Assembly: GCA_964247735.1 (NCBI GenBank)
Contig: CAXTVS010000042.1
Location: forward strand, 1 to 29,179
Length of the DNA: 29,179 nt
Source of the DNA: Lichenicola sp964247735
GTDB taxonomy: Bacteria > Pseudomonadota > Alphaproteobacteria > Acetobacterales > Acetobacteraceae
Reading direction: 5' to 3'
Both the position numbers and the translations under genes were made by a program. Under the pieces are notes generated by a model, which saw only the letters and a list, made by a program, of their open reading frames with translations, was not told the origin of the DNA and did no database searches. Positions 23,428 to 29,179 of this stretch are shown in pieces. The first letter of the stretch is position 1. Each line of letters starts with the position of its first letter.

Positions 23428-24447
23428 TCAGTTGCGCGTCCTGTCCACCAGCCGGTTCTTGCCGATCCACGGCATCATCGCCCTGAGCTTCTCGCCCACC
23501 TGCTCGATCTGGTGCGCGTTCACCCGCGCCCGGGTCGCCTTGAACCCCACCTGCCCGACCTTGTTCTCCAGCAGCCAGTTGCGCGTGAAGGTGCCGCTCT
23601 GGATGTCGGCGAGCACACGCTTCATCTCCGCCTTGGTCTCCGCCGTCACGATGCGCGGCCCGGTGACGTACTCGCCGTACTCGGCGGTGTTGGAGATCGA
23701 GTAGTTCATGTTGGCGATGCCGCCCTCGTAGATCAGGTCCACGATCAGCTTCACCTCGTGCAGGCACTCGAAATACGCCATCTCCGGCGCGTACCCGCCC
23801 TCCACCAGCGTCTCGAACCCGGCGCGGATCAGCTCGACCAGCCCGCCGCACAGCACCGCCTGCTCGCCGAACAGGTCGGTCTCGCATTCCTCCTTGAACG
23901 TGGTCTCGATGATGCCGGCCCGCCCGCCGCCGATGGCGCTCGCATAGGACAGCGCGATCTCCAGCGCGTTACCGGACGGATTCTGTGCCACCGCCACCAG
24001 GCACGGCACCCCGCCGCCGCGCTGGTACTCCGAGCGCACCGTGTGTCCCGGCCCCTTCGGCGCGATCATGAACACGTCCAGGTCCGGCCGCGGCTCGATC
24101 ACCCGGAAATGCACCGCAAGCCCGTGCGCGAAGGCGATTGCCGCCCCCTGCTTCAGGTTGGGATGCAGGTGCTCGGCATACAGGTCGCCCTGCAGCTCGT
24201 CCGGCGTCAGCACCATCACCACGTCGGCCCACGCCGCCGCCTCCGACGGCCCCATCACCCGGATCCCGGCCGCTTCCGCCTTCGGCACGCCCCCCGAGCC
24301 CGGACGCAGCCCCACCACCAGCTCGGCCACGCCGCTGTCCTTGAGGTTGTTGGCGTGGGCGTGCCCCTGGCTGCCGTAGCCGATGATGGCGACCTTGCGT
24401 CCCTTGATCAGGTTCACGTCGGCGTCGCGGTCGTAGTAGACGCGCAT
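23428..24447 (-). CDS. ilvC: ketol-acid reductoisomerase (class I)
   Basis: IlvC converts 2-acetolactate and 2-aceto-2-hydroxybutyrate to the dihydroxy acids of valine, leucine and isoleucine synthesis, using NADPH and Mg2+. The 339-residue length is that of class I enzymes. VAIIGYGSQGHAHANNLKDS is the Rossmann dinucleotide loop, APKGPGHTVRSEYQRGGGVP and the helix around EECETDLFGEQAVLCGG carry conserved metal ligands, and SISNTAEYGEYVTGPRIV lies in the knotted C-terminal domain. AAGGAG precedes the ATG at good spacing. It lies 35 bp downstream of ilvN on the same strand, so ilvB-ilvN-ilvC probably form one transcription unit. Confidence 0.97.
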   Translation of the reverse strand: MRVYYDRDADVNLIKGRKVAIIGYGSQGHAHANNLKDSGVAELVVGLRPGSGGVPKAEAAGIRVMGPSEAAAWADVVMVLTPDELQGDLYAEHLHPNLKQGAAIAFAHGLAVHFRVIEPRPDLDVFMIAPKGPGHTVRSEYQRGGGVPCLVAVAQNPSGNALEIALSYASAIGGGRAGIIETTFKEECETDLFGEQAVLCGGLVELIRAGFETLVEGGYAPEMAYFECLHEVKLIVDLIYEGGIANMNYSISNTAEYGEYVTGPRIVTAETKAEMKRVLADIQSGTFTRNWLLENKVGQVGFKATRARVNAHQIEQVGEKLRAMMPWIGKNRLVDRTRN

Positions 24448-24482
24448 GATCAGGTTCTCCTTGGAAACAACGGCATGAAAAA

Positions 24483-24998
24483 CTAGATCGTCCGCGGCCC
24501 GCGGGCGATGGCGGCGATCCCGGTGCGCGACACCTCGACCAGGCCGAGCGGCCGCATCAGCTCGATGAACGTCTCGATCTTCTCCGGCGCCCCGGTCAGC
24601 TCGAACACGAACGAGCCCGTGGTGGTGTCCACCGCCCGCGCCCGGAACGCTTCCGCCACCCGCAGCGCCTCGGTGCGCGGCTCGCCGGTCGACACCACCT
24701 TGACCAGCGCCATCTCGCGCGCGACGTGCGGCCCGCTCTGCGTCAGGTCCGACACCTTGTGCACCGGCACCAGCCGGTAAAGCAGCGCCTTGATCTGCTC
24801 GATCACCATCGGCGTGCCCGAGGTGACGATGTTGATCCGCGACCGGTTGCCGCCGTCCTCGACCGGCGCCACCGTCAGGCTCTCGATGTTGTAGCCGCGG
24901 CCCGAGAACAGCCCGATCACGCGCGCCAGCACGCCGCTCTCGTTCTCCACCAGCACGGCAATCACCGCGGACACGTGCGGCTCCTCTTGGCGGGACAT
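24483..24998 (-). CDS. ilvN: acetolactate synthase small (regulatory) subunit
   Basis: The 171-residue protein is the regulatory partner of IlvB. It binds branched-chain amino acids, usually valine, through an N-terminal ACT domain and stimulates the large subunit. VSAVIAVLVENESGVLARVI GLFSGRGYNIESLTVAPVED is the ACT signature; the glycines and N-E-S-G-V-L are in place. SDLTQSGPHVAREMALVKVV begins the C-terminal domain, which ends in RPLGLVEVSRTGIAAIARG. The ATG at 24998 is chosen for AAGGAACG about six bases upstream; an ATG 16 codons earlier would lie close to the hairpin element. It lies 84 bp downstream of ilvB. Confidence 0.95.
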   Translation of the reverse strand: MSRQEEPHVSAVIAVLVENESGVLARVIGLFSGRGYNIESLTVAPVEDGGNRSRINIVTSGTPMVIEQIKALLYRLVPVHKVSDLTQSGPHVAREMALVKVVSTGEPRTEALRVAEAFRARAVDTTTGSFVFELTGAPEKIETFIELMRPLGLVEVSRTGIAAIARGPRTI

Positions 24999-25020
24999 GA
25001 TCGTTCCTTGGGACAGAAGG

Positions 25021-25064
25021 CCAGGGCGCCGCCCTGGACCCGCCAAAGGGCGAAAACCCTTTGG
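25021..25064 (-). repeat. double-hairpin intergenic element between ilvB and ilvN
   Basis: Two perfect inverted repeats sit side by side in the 84-bp ilvB-ilvN gap. CCAAAGGG/CCCTTTGG (25043-25050 and 25057-25064) has a six-base loop, and CCAGGGCG/CGCCCTGG (25021-25028 and 25030-25037) has a one-base centre. In transcription order the first follows the ilvB stop by 18 bases. The second ends about 20 bases before the ilvN start, close to its ribosome binding site. The arrangement resembles the REP-like double hairpins with the sequence G-C-C-A-A-A-G-G-G-C that I recall from many Rhodospirillales genomes. It could stabilise the upstream mRNA or lower ilvN expression. Confidence 0.75.
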
Positions 25065-25082
25065 AAACCCGGTCGTCGAACC

Positions 25083-26915
25083 TCAGACCAGCATCAGGCC
25101 CTCGTCGGTGATCCGCGCCGCCTGCTCGCTCTGCTCCGGGCCCAGGATCATCTCGTTGTGCGCGGCGCCCGAGGGGATCATCGGGTAGCAGTTCTCCGCC
25201 TCGTCGACGCGGATGTCGGCGATCACCGGCCCGTCATGCGCCAGCATGCGCCGGATCACCTCGTCCAGCTCGCCGAGCTTCGCCGCCCGCATGCCGGTGG
25301 CCCCGAACGCGTCCGCCAGCTTGACGAAGTCCGGCAGCGCCTCGCTGTAGCTCTGCGAATAGCGGCTGCCGTGCAGCAGCTCCTGCCACTGCCGCACCAT
25401 GCCCATGTAGCGGTTGTTCAGGATGAACAGCTTCACCGGCAGCCGGTACTGCGCGATCGTGCCCAGCTCCTGGATGTTCATCAGCGTCGACGCCTCGCCG
25501 GCGATGTCGATGACAAGGGCGCGTGGGTGCGCCACCTGCACCCCCACCGCCGCCGGCAGCCCGTAGCCCATCGTGCCCAGCCCGCCCGACGTCATCCACC
25601 GGTTCGGCCGGTCGTACTGGAAGTGCGTCGCCGCCCACATCTGGTGCTGGCCGACCTCGGTGGTCACGAACGTGTCCCGCCCGGTCTGCCGCGACAGCTC
25701 GTACAGCCGCCTGATCGCATGCTGCGGCTTGATCACCGCGTCCGGCGACGGGTCCTGCCGATAGGCCAGGCTGTCGATCGCCCGCCACGCATCGATCTGC
25801 CGCCACCACCCCGCCAGCGCCTCGCGGTCGACCACGGCGTCGTCCCGCTCCCACGCCTCGATCATCATGGCGACGGCGCGCCCGGCATCGCCCAGCACCG
25901 GGATGTCCACCCGCACGATCTTGTTGATCGACGATGCGTCGATGTCGACGTGGATCTTGGTCGAGCCCGGCGAGAACGCGTCGAGCCGCCCGGTCACCCG
26001 GTCGTCGAACCGCGCGCCGATGTTGACCAGCACGTCGCAGCCATGGGTGGCGAGGTTCGCCTCGTAGGTCCCGTGCATGCCCAGCATGCCGAGGAACTGC
26101 GGATCAGTGGTCGGAAACGCCCCCAGCCCCATCAGCGTCGAGGTGCACGGGAACCCGGTCATCCGCACCAGCCGCACCAGCGCCTCCGACGCCGCCGGCC
26201 CGGAGTTGATCACCCCGCCCCCGGTATAGAACAGCGGCCGCCGCGCCCCCTTCATGGCCGCCACCGCGGCCTCGACCGCCTCGCGCGCCGGCTCGCGCAC
26301 CGGCCGGTACGACCGGTGCGGCACGTCCGACGCCGCGACGTAGCTCGCCGGCCCGACCATGATGTCCTTCGGCAGGTCCACCACCACCGGCCCCGGCCGT
26401 CCGCTGCGCGCCACGTAGAACGCCTCGTGCACCGTGCGCGCGAGGTCGCCCGGCCGCTTGACCAGGTAGTTGTGCTTGGTCGCCGGCCGCGTGATGCCGG
26501 TGGTGTCGGCCTCCTGGAACGCGTCGTTGCCGATCATGTGCGTCGGCACCTGCCCGGTCAGGCACACCACCGGGATCGAGTCCATCAGCGCGTCCACCAG
26601 CCCGGTGACCGCGTTGGTCGCCCCCGGCCCCGACGTCACCAGCACCACGCCCACCTTGCCGGTGGAGCGCGCGTAGCCTTCCGCCGCGTGCACCGCCGCC
26701 TGCTCGTGCCGCACCAGGATGTGCCGGATCGCGTCCTGCTTGAACAGGGCGTCGTAGATCGGCAGCACCGCCCCGCCCGGATAGCCGAACACCACCTCGA
26801 CGCCCTGCGCCTGCAGCACGCGGAGCAGCACCTCGGCCCCGTTGGTGACGGCCAGGCTGATCGCCTCGCCGTCGCGCGACGCGAGGCTGTCCTTCAGGTC
26901 GGTGCTGGCATTCAT
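25083..26915 (-). CDS. ilvB: acetolactate synthase large (catalytic) subunit
   Basis: IlvB is the ThDP-, FAD- and Mg2+-dependent enzyme that condenses pyruvate with pyruvate or 2-oxobutyrate. The 610-residue product has all three domains. VVFGYPGGAVLPIYDALFKQ and LVRHEQAAVHAAEGYARSTG carry the catalytic Glu, ITRPATKHNYLVKRPGDLAR follows, and the FAD domain is near residues 200-370. TSGGLGTMGYGLPAAVGVQV and FILNNRYMGMVRQWQELLHG belong to the ThDP domain. The metal motif, G-D-G/A-S in most enzymes, reads G-E-A-S here, so the usual Asp is Glu; as I recall, this is seen in alphaproteobacterial homologs. AGGAG precedes the ATG. miaA lies 41 bp upstream on the same strand. Confidence 0.96.
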   Translation of the reverse strand: MNASTDLKDSLASRDGEAISLAVTNGAEVLLRVLQAQGVEVVFGYPGGAVLPIYDALFKQDAIRHILVRHEQAAVHAAEGYARSTGKVGVVLVTSGPGATNAVTGLVDALMDSIPVVCLTGQVPTHMIGNDAFQEADTTGITRPATKHNYLVKRPGDLARTVHEAFYVARSGRPGPVVVDLPKDIMVGPASYVAASDVPHRSYRPVREPAREAVEAAVAAMKGARRPLFYTGGGVINSGPAASEALVRLVRMTGFPCTSTLMGLGAFPTTDPQFLGMLGMHGTYEANLATHGCDVLVNIGARFDDRVTGRLDAFSPGSTKIHVDIDASSINKIVRVDIPVLGDAGRAVAMMIEAWERDDAVVDREALAGWWRQIDAWRAIDSLAYRQDPSPDAVIKPQHAIRRLYELSRQTGRDTFVTTEVGQHQMWAATHFQYDRPNRWMTSGGLGTMGYGLPAAVGVQVAHPRALVIDIAGEASTLMNIQELGTIAQYRLPVKLFILNNRYMGMVRQWQELLHGSRYSQSYSEALPDFVKLADAFGATGMRAAKLGELDEVIRRMLAHDGPVIADIRVDEAENCYPMIPSGAAHNEMILGPEQSEQAARITDEGLMLV

Positions 26916-26956
26916 CGTTCGCTCCTGCCGCGACGCACGGCCGCGGGCCGGTTGTC

Positions 26957-27946
26957 CTATGCGTCCCGCTGTCCGGCGTCAACGCCCGCAACAACGAACG
27001 ATAACAAGTCGACCACCGTTCTTTCCATTTGTTGCGTCATACCAGCCATGCGGACGCCGACCACGCGCGTCCGGTCCGGCGCCGCCAGCGGATGATGCGC
27101 GAACCACGTCGCCTGCCGCTTGGTGTACTGCCCCTGGGACAGCACCGCCCGACGCGACGCCGCCGCCAGTGTCGTCGTCCCGCGCAGCACCGCCGCCAGC
27201 TCCGGCACCCCGTGCGCCCGCATCGCCGGCAGCGACGCCGGCAGCCCCTGCGCCAGCAGCGCCTCCACCTCGGCCAGCGCGCCCTGTTCCAGCATCGCCT
27301 CGAACCGCCGCCCGATCGCCTCCCGCAGCGCGTCCCGCGCCGGCGCCAGCCGGATCGCGCTGAACCGGCACGGCGCCGGCGGCAGCCCCGGCCGTTCCGC
27401 CCACGCCGCCACCCCCTGCCCGGTGCCGCGCCACACCTCCCACGCCCGCGCCAGCCGCTGCCCGTCCGACGGCCGCAGCCCGGACGCCGTCACGGGATCC
27501 ACCGCCAGGAGCCGCCCGTGCAGCGCCGCCGCCCCGACCTCCGCCAGCAGCCCGCGCGCCTCGGCCCGCGCCTCCGGCCCCGGATCGGGGATCACCGACA
27601 GCCCGTGCGTCAGCGCCCGCAGGTACATCCCGGTCCCGCCGCACAGGATCGGCAGCCTGCCCGCCGCCCACGCCTCCGCCATCGCCTCCAGCGCCGCCTC
27701 CCGCCACCAGGCGACGCTGCCCGGACACGACGCCGGCCGGACCCCGTACAGCCGGTGCGGCACCGCCGCCTCATCCGCCGGCGTCGGCCGCGCGTTCAGG
27801 ATGCGGAGCTCCCGATACACCTGCATCGAGTCCGCATTGACCACCGTCCCGCCCAGCTCCCGCGCCAGGCGCAGCGCCAGCGCCGACTTGCCGCTGCAGG
27901 TCGGCCCGGCCACGATCAGGCAGTGCCCGGGCGCGCCCGTTCGCAT
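26957..27946 (-). CDS. miaA: tRNA dimethylallyltransferase
   Basis: MiaA transfers the dimethylallyl group to N6 of A37 in tRNAs reading UNN codons. The 329-residue protein opens with the P-loop VAGPTCSGKSALALRLAREL (G14-S21), followed by VVNADSMQVYRELRILNARP, where the Asp-Ser-x-Gln-Val-Tyr motif binds the substrate. LPILCGGTGMYLRALTHGLS is the next conserved block, and YTKRQATWF near the C-terminus is the usual R-Q-x-T-W-F tail. The ATG at 27946 was chosen because the P-loop then lies at residue 14; the frame continues upstream antisense to serB. It is divergent from serB with 75 bp between starts. It probably leads the miaA-ilvB-ilvN-ilvC group. Confidence 0.95.
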   Translation of the reverse strand: MRTGAPGHCLIVAGPTCSGKSALALRLARELGGTVVNADSMQVYRELRILNARPTPADEAAVPHRLYGVRPASCPGSVAWWREAALEAMAEAWAAGRLPILCGGTGMYLRALTHGLSVIPDPGPEARAEARGLLAEVGAAALHGRLLAVDPVTASGLRPSDGQRLARAWEVWRGTGQGVAAWAERPGLPPAPCRFSAIRLAPARDALREAIGRRFEAMLEQGALAEVEALLAQGLPASLPAMRAHGVPELAAVLRGTTTLAAASRRAVLSQGQYTKRQATWFAHHPLAAPDRTRVVGVRMAGMTQQMERTVVDLLSFVVAGVDAGQRDA

Positions 27947-28021
27947 GGCTGACCCGCCTTGCCTCACCGGGACATCCCTGCCACCACGCTGCGGCCCTCC
28001 AGGCGGTTCTTCCCTGTCGTC

Positions 28022-28912
28022 ATGACCCTGCCCTACACCCTCACCCTGGTCGCCCGGCGCGACGCCACCCTCCTGTCCCCCGCCGCGATCGAGGAGGCGC
28101 GTGCCCTCGTCTCCGGCCAGCCCGCCGTGATCCTGTCCCCTGGCGAGGCCGCCGACATCCCCTGCGGCGCCCCGTCCCCCTCCGGACCCTCGCTGTCCGA
28201 CATCCGCGCCCGCTTCGCCCCCTCCCACACCGACGTGCTGCTGACCCGCTCGCGCGGCCGGCGCAAGGGCCTGCTGGTGGCCGACATGGACAGCACGGTC
28301 GTCGCCTCCGAAACCCTGGACGACCTCGCCGCCCGCGCCGGCGTCGGGGAGCGCGTCGCCGCCATCACCCGACGCTCCATGAACGGCGAGATCGACTTCG
28401 AGGCAGCACTCCGCGAGCGCGTCGCCCTGCTGCGCGGCCTCGACGAGGCGGCCCTCGACGCCACCTGGGCCGAAACACGCCTCACCCCCGGCGCCCGCAC
28501 CGTGGTCGCCACCATGCGCGCCCACAACGCCACCGCCGCCCTGGTGTCCGGCGGCTTCACCTGGTTCACCGCCCGCGTCGCCGCCTGGTGCGGCTTCGAC
28601 GTGCACCACGCCAATCAGCTCGGCATCTCGAACGGCCGGCTGACCGGCCGCGTCGCCGAGCCGATCCTCGGACGCGCCGCCAAGCTCGACTCCCTGCGCA
28701 CCCTCGCCGAATCCCGCGCCCTGCGCCTCGCAGCGACCCTGGCGGTCGGCGACGGCGCCAACGACCTCGACATGCTGCGCGAGGCCGGCCTCGGCGTCGC
28801 CTACCACGCCAAGCCGGTGGTGGCCGACGCGGTGGCCAACCGCATCGATCATGCCGACCTGCGCGCGCTGCTGTTCGCGCAGGGCTATCCGGCCTCCGTC
28901 TTCCGCGAATGA
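28022..28912 (+). CDS. serB: phosphoserine phosphatase
   Basis: SerB dephosphorylates O-phospho-L-serine in the last step of serine synthesis and belongs to the HAD superfamily. The 296-residue product has a short N-terminal domain (residues 1-80), then the HAD motifs. VADMDSTVVASE is motif I with nucleophile D88 and acid D90. AALVSGGFTWFTARVAAWCG is motif II, and the lysine of AKLDSL provides motif III. LAVGDGANDLDMLREAGLGV is motif IV. The cap-domain segment ITRRSMNGEIDFEAALRERV is also characteristic. The ATG at 28022 gives the normal length. The stop overlaps the start of the next gene by four bases. Confidence 0.95.
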   Translation: MTLPYTLTLVARRDATLLSPAAIEEARALVSGQPAVILSPGEAADIPCGAPSPSGPSLSDIRARFAPSHTDVLLTRSRGRRKGLLVADMDSTVVASETLDDLAARAGVGERVAAITRRSMNGEIDFEAALRERVALLRGLDEAALDATWAETRLTPGARTVVATMRAHNATAALVSGGFTWFTARVAAWCGFDVHHANQLGISNGRLTGRVAEPILGRAAKLDSLRTLAESRALRLAATLAVGDGANDLDMLREAGLGVAYHAKPVVADAVANRIDHADLRALLFAQGYPASVFRE

Positions 28913-29179
28913 CCCGGCTCTGGATCCTCTCCGACCTCCACCTGGAGGCCACTCCCTACCCCCAGGCCTACCACCCTCCCCCGCCCGACTTCGACGTGCT
29001 GGTGGTGGCGGGCGACGTGTTCGAGGGCGCGCCCGAGCAGGGCCTGCGCGTGGTCGAGCGCCTGGCCGGCGGTCGTCCGGCGGTGTTCGTCATGGGCAAC
29101 CACGAGTACTGGAACGGCGTGGTACCGGCCGAGCTTGCCCCCGCCCGCGAGCAGGCCGCCCGCCTCGGCATCACCCTGC
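28909..29179 (+). CDS. calcineurin-like metallophosphoesterase, 3'-truncated by window edge
   Basis: Only the first 90 residues are inside the window. LWILSDLHLEATP is the D-x-H metal-binding motif at the N-terminus, VLVVAGDVFEGAPEQGL is the G-D motif, and AVFVMGNHEYWNGV is the G-N-H-E motif. These are three of the five signatures of calcineurin-type phosphoesterases, which bind two metals and cleave phosphomono- or diesters. The start overlaps the serB stop by four bases (ATGA), so it is co-translated with serB. The substrate cannot be judged from this part; a UDP-2,3-diacylglucosamine hydrolase or a cyclic nucleotide phosphodiesterase are both possible. Confidence 0.88.
   Translation, partial: MTRLWILSDLHLEATPYPQAYHPPPPDFDVLVVAGDVFEGAPEQGLRVVERLAGGRPAVFVMGNHEYWNGVVPAELAPAREQAARLGITL

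Noticed and set aside
24726..27095. 789-codon plus-strand frame opposite ilvN and ilvB
   Set aside because: It is a shadow of ilvB and ilvN; the translation is Arg/His/Pro-rich.
1..29179. tRNA genes, rRNA, CRISPR arrays, insertion sequences, integrases
   Set aside because: I looked for cloverleaf-type sequences, regularly spaced repeats and transposase or integrase motifs and found none; a computational scan would be needed to exclude them.

Overview
The window is 29 kb of very GC-rich DNA (GC at most third codon positions, several GTG starts, dense stop-start overlaps). The block serB / miaA-ilvB-ilvN-ilvC, an alphaproteobacterial-type acetolactate synthase, a PEP-CTERM protein and a double-hairpin intergenic repeat suggest an alphaproteobacterium, most likely in Rhodospirillales/Acetobacteraceae. 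That placement is inference from gene content, not a database result. No tRNA, rRNA, CRISPR array, insertion sequence or prophage was recognised.

Layout. (1) 1-9.3 kb is a loose set of unlinked genes: a 5'-truncated MFS transporter, a tiny charged protein, a protein with two HARP-like modules, a YcaQ-type DNA glycosylase, an aldo/keto reductase behind a duplicated Shine-Dalgarno, an APC permease, and a divergent DUF2306-like membrane protein / TetR regulator pair. Gaps of about 500 bp without convincing genes separate several of them. (2) 9.4-13.9 kb holds a decayed fragment of a POT peptide transporter, a translationally coupled pair (class IV aminotransferase fold plus PAPS-type sulfotransferase fold), a divergent nucleoside-phosphorylase-like protein, a Nudix-like hydrolase with a degenerate Nudix box, and a stretch that looks coding only if several frameshifts are allowed. 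(3) 14.0-21.8 kb is a complete biotin-independent malonate decarboxylase locus: the transporter mdcF is divergent from mdcA-C-D-E-G-B-(small ORF)-H, most junctions overlapping. (4) 21.9-23.4 kb has a secreted PEP-CTERM protein and a DUF3140 protein. (5) 23.4-29.2 kb is housekeeping: ilvC, ilvN, ilvB and miaA on the minus strand, divergent from serB and a truncated metallophosphoesterase.

How they work together. The mdc locus is self-sufficient for malonate use. MdcF imports malonate. MdcB and MdcG make and attach the phosphoribosyl-dephospho-CoA arm to MdcC. MdcH charges the carrier, MdcA exchanges acetyl for malonyl, and MdcD/MdcE decarboxylate to regenerate acetyl-MdcC. No mdc regulator is present in the window. 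The ilv genes catalyse the first two committed steps of branched-chain amino acid synthesis.

The least ordinary signals are: the aminotransferase-like protein that lacks both the PLP lysine and the usual glutamate but is coupled to a sulfotransferase; the internally deleted POT pseudogene; the multi-frame relic upstream of the Nudix gene; the double hairpin between ilvB and ilvN; and the 68-codon frame tied by four-base overlaps to both mdcB and mdcH.
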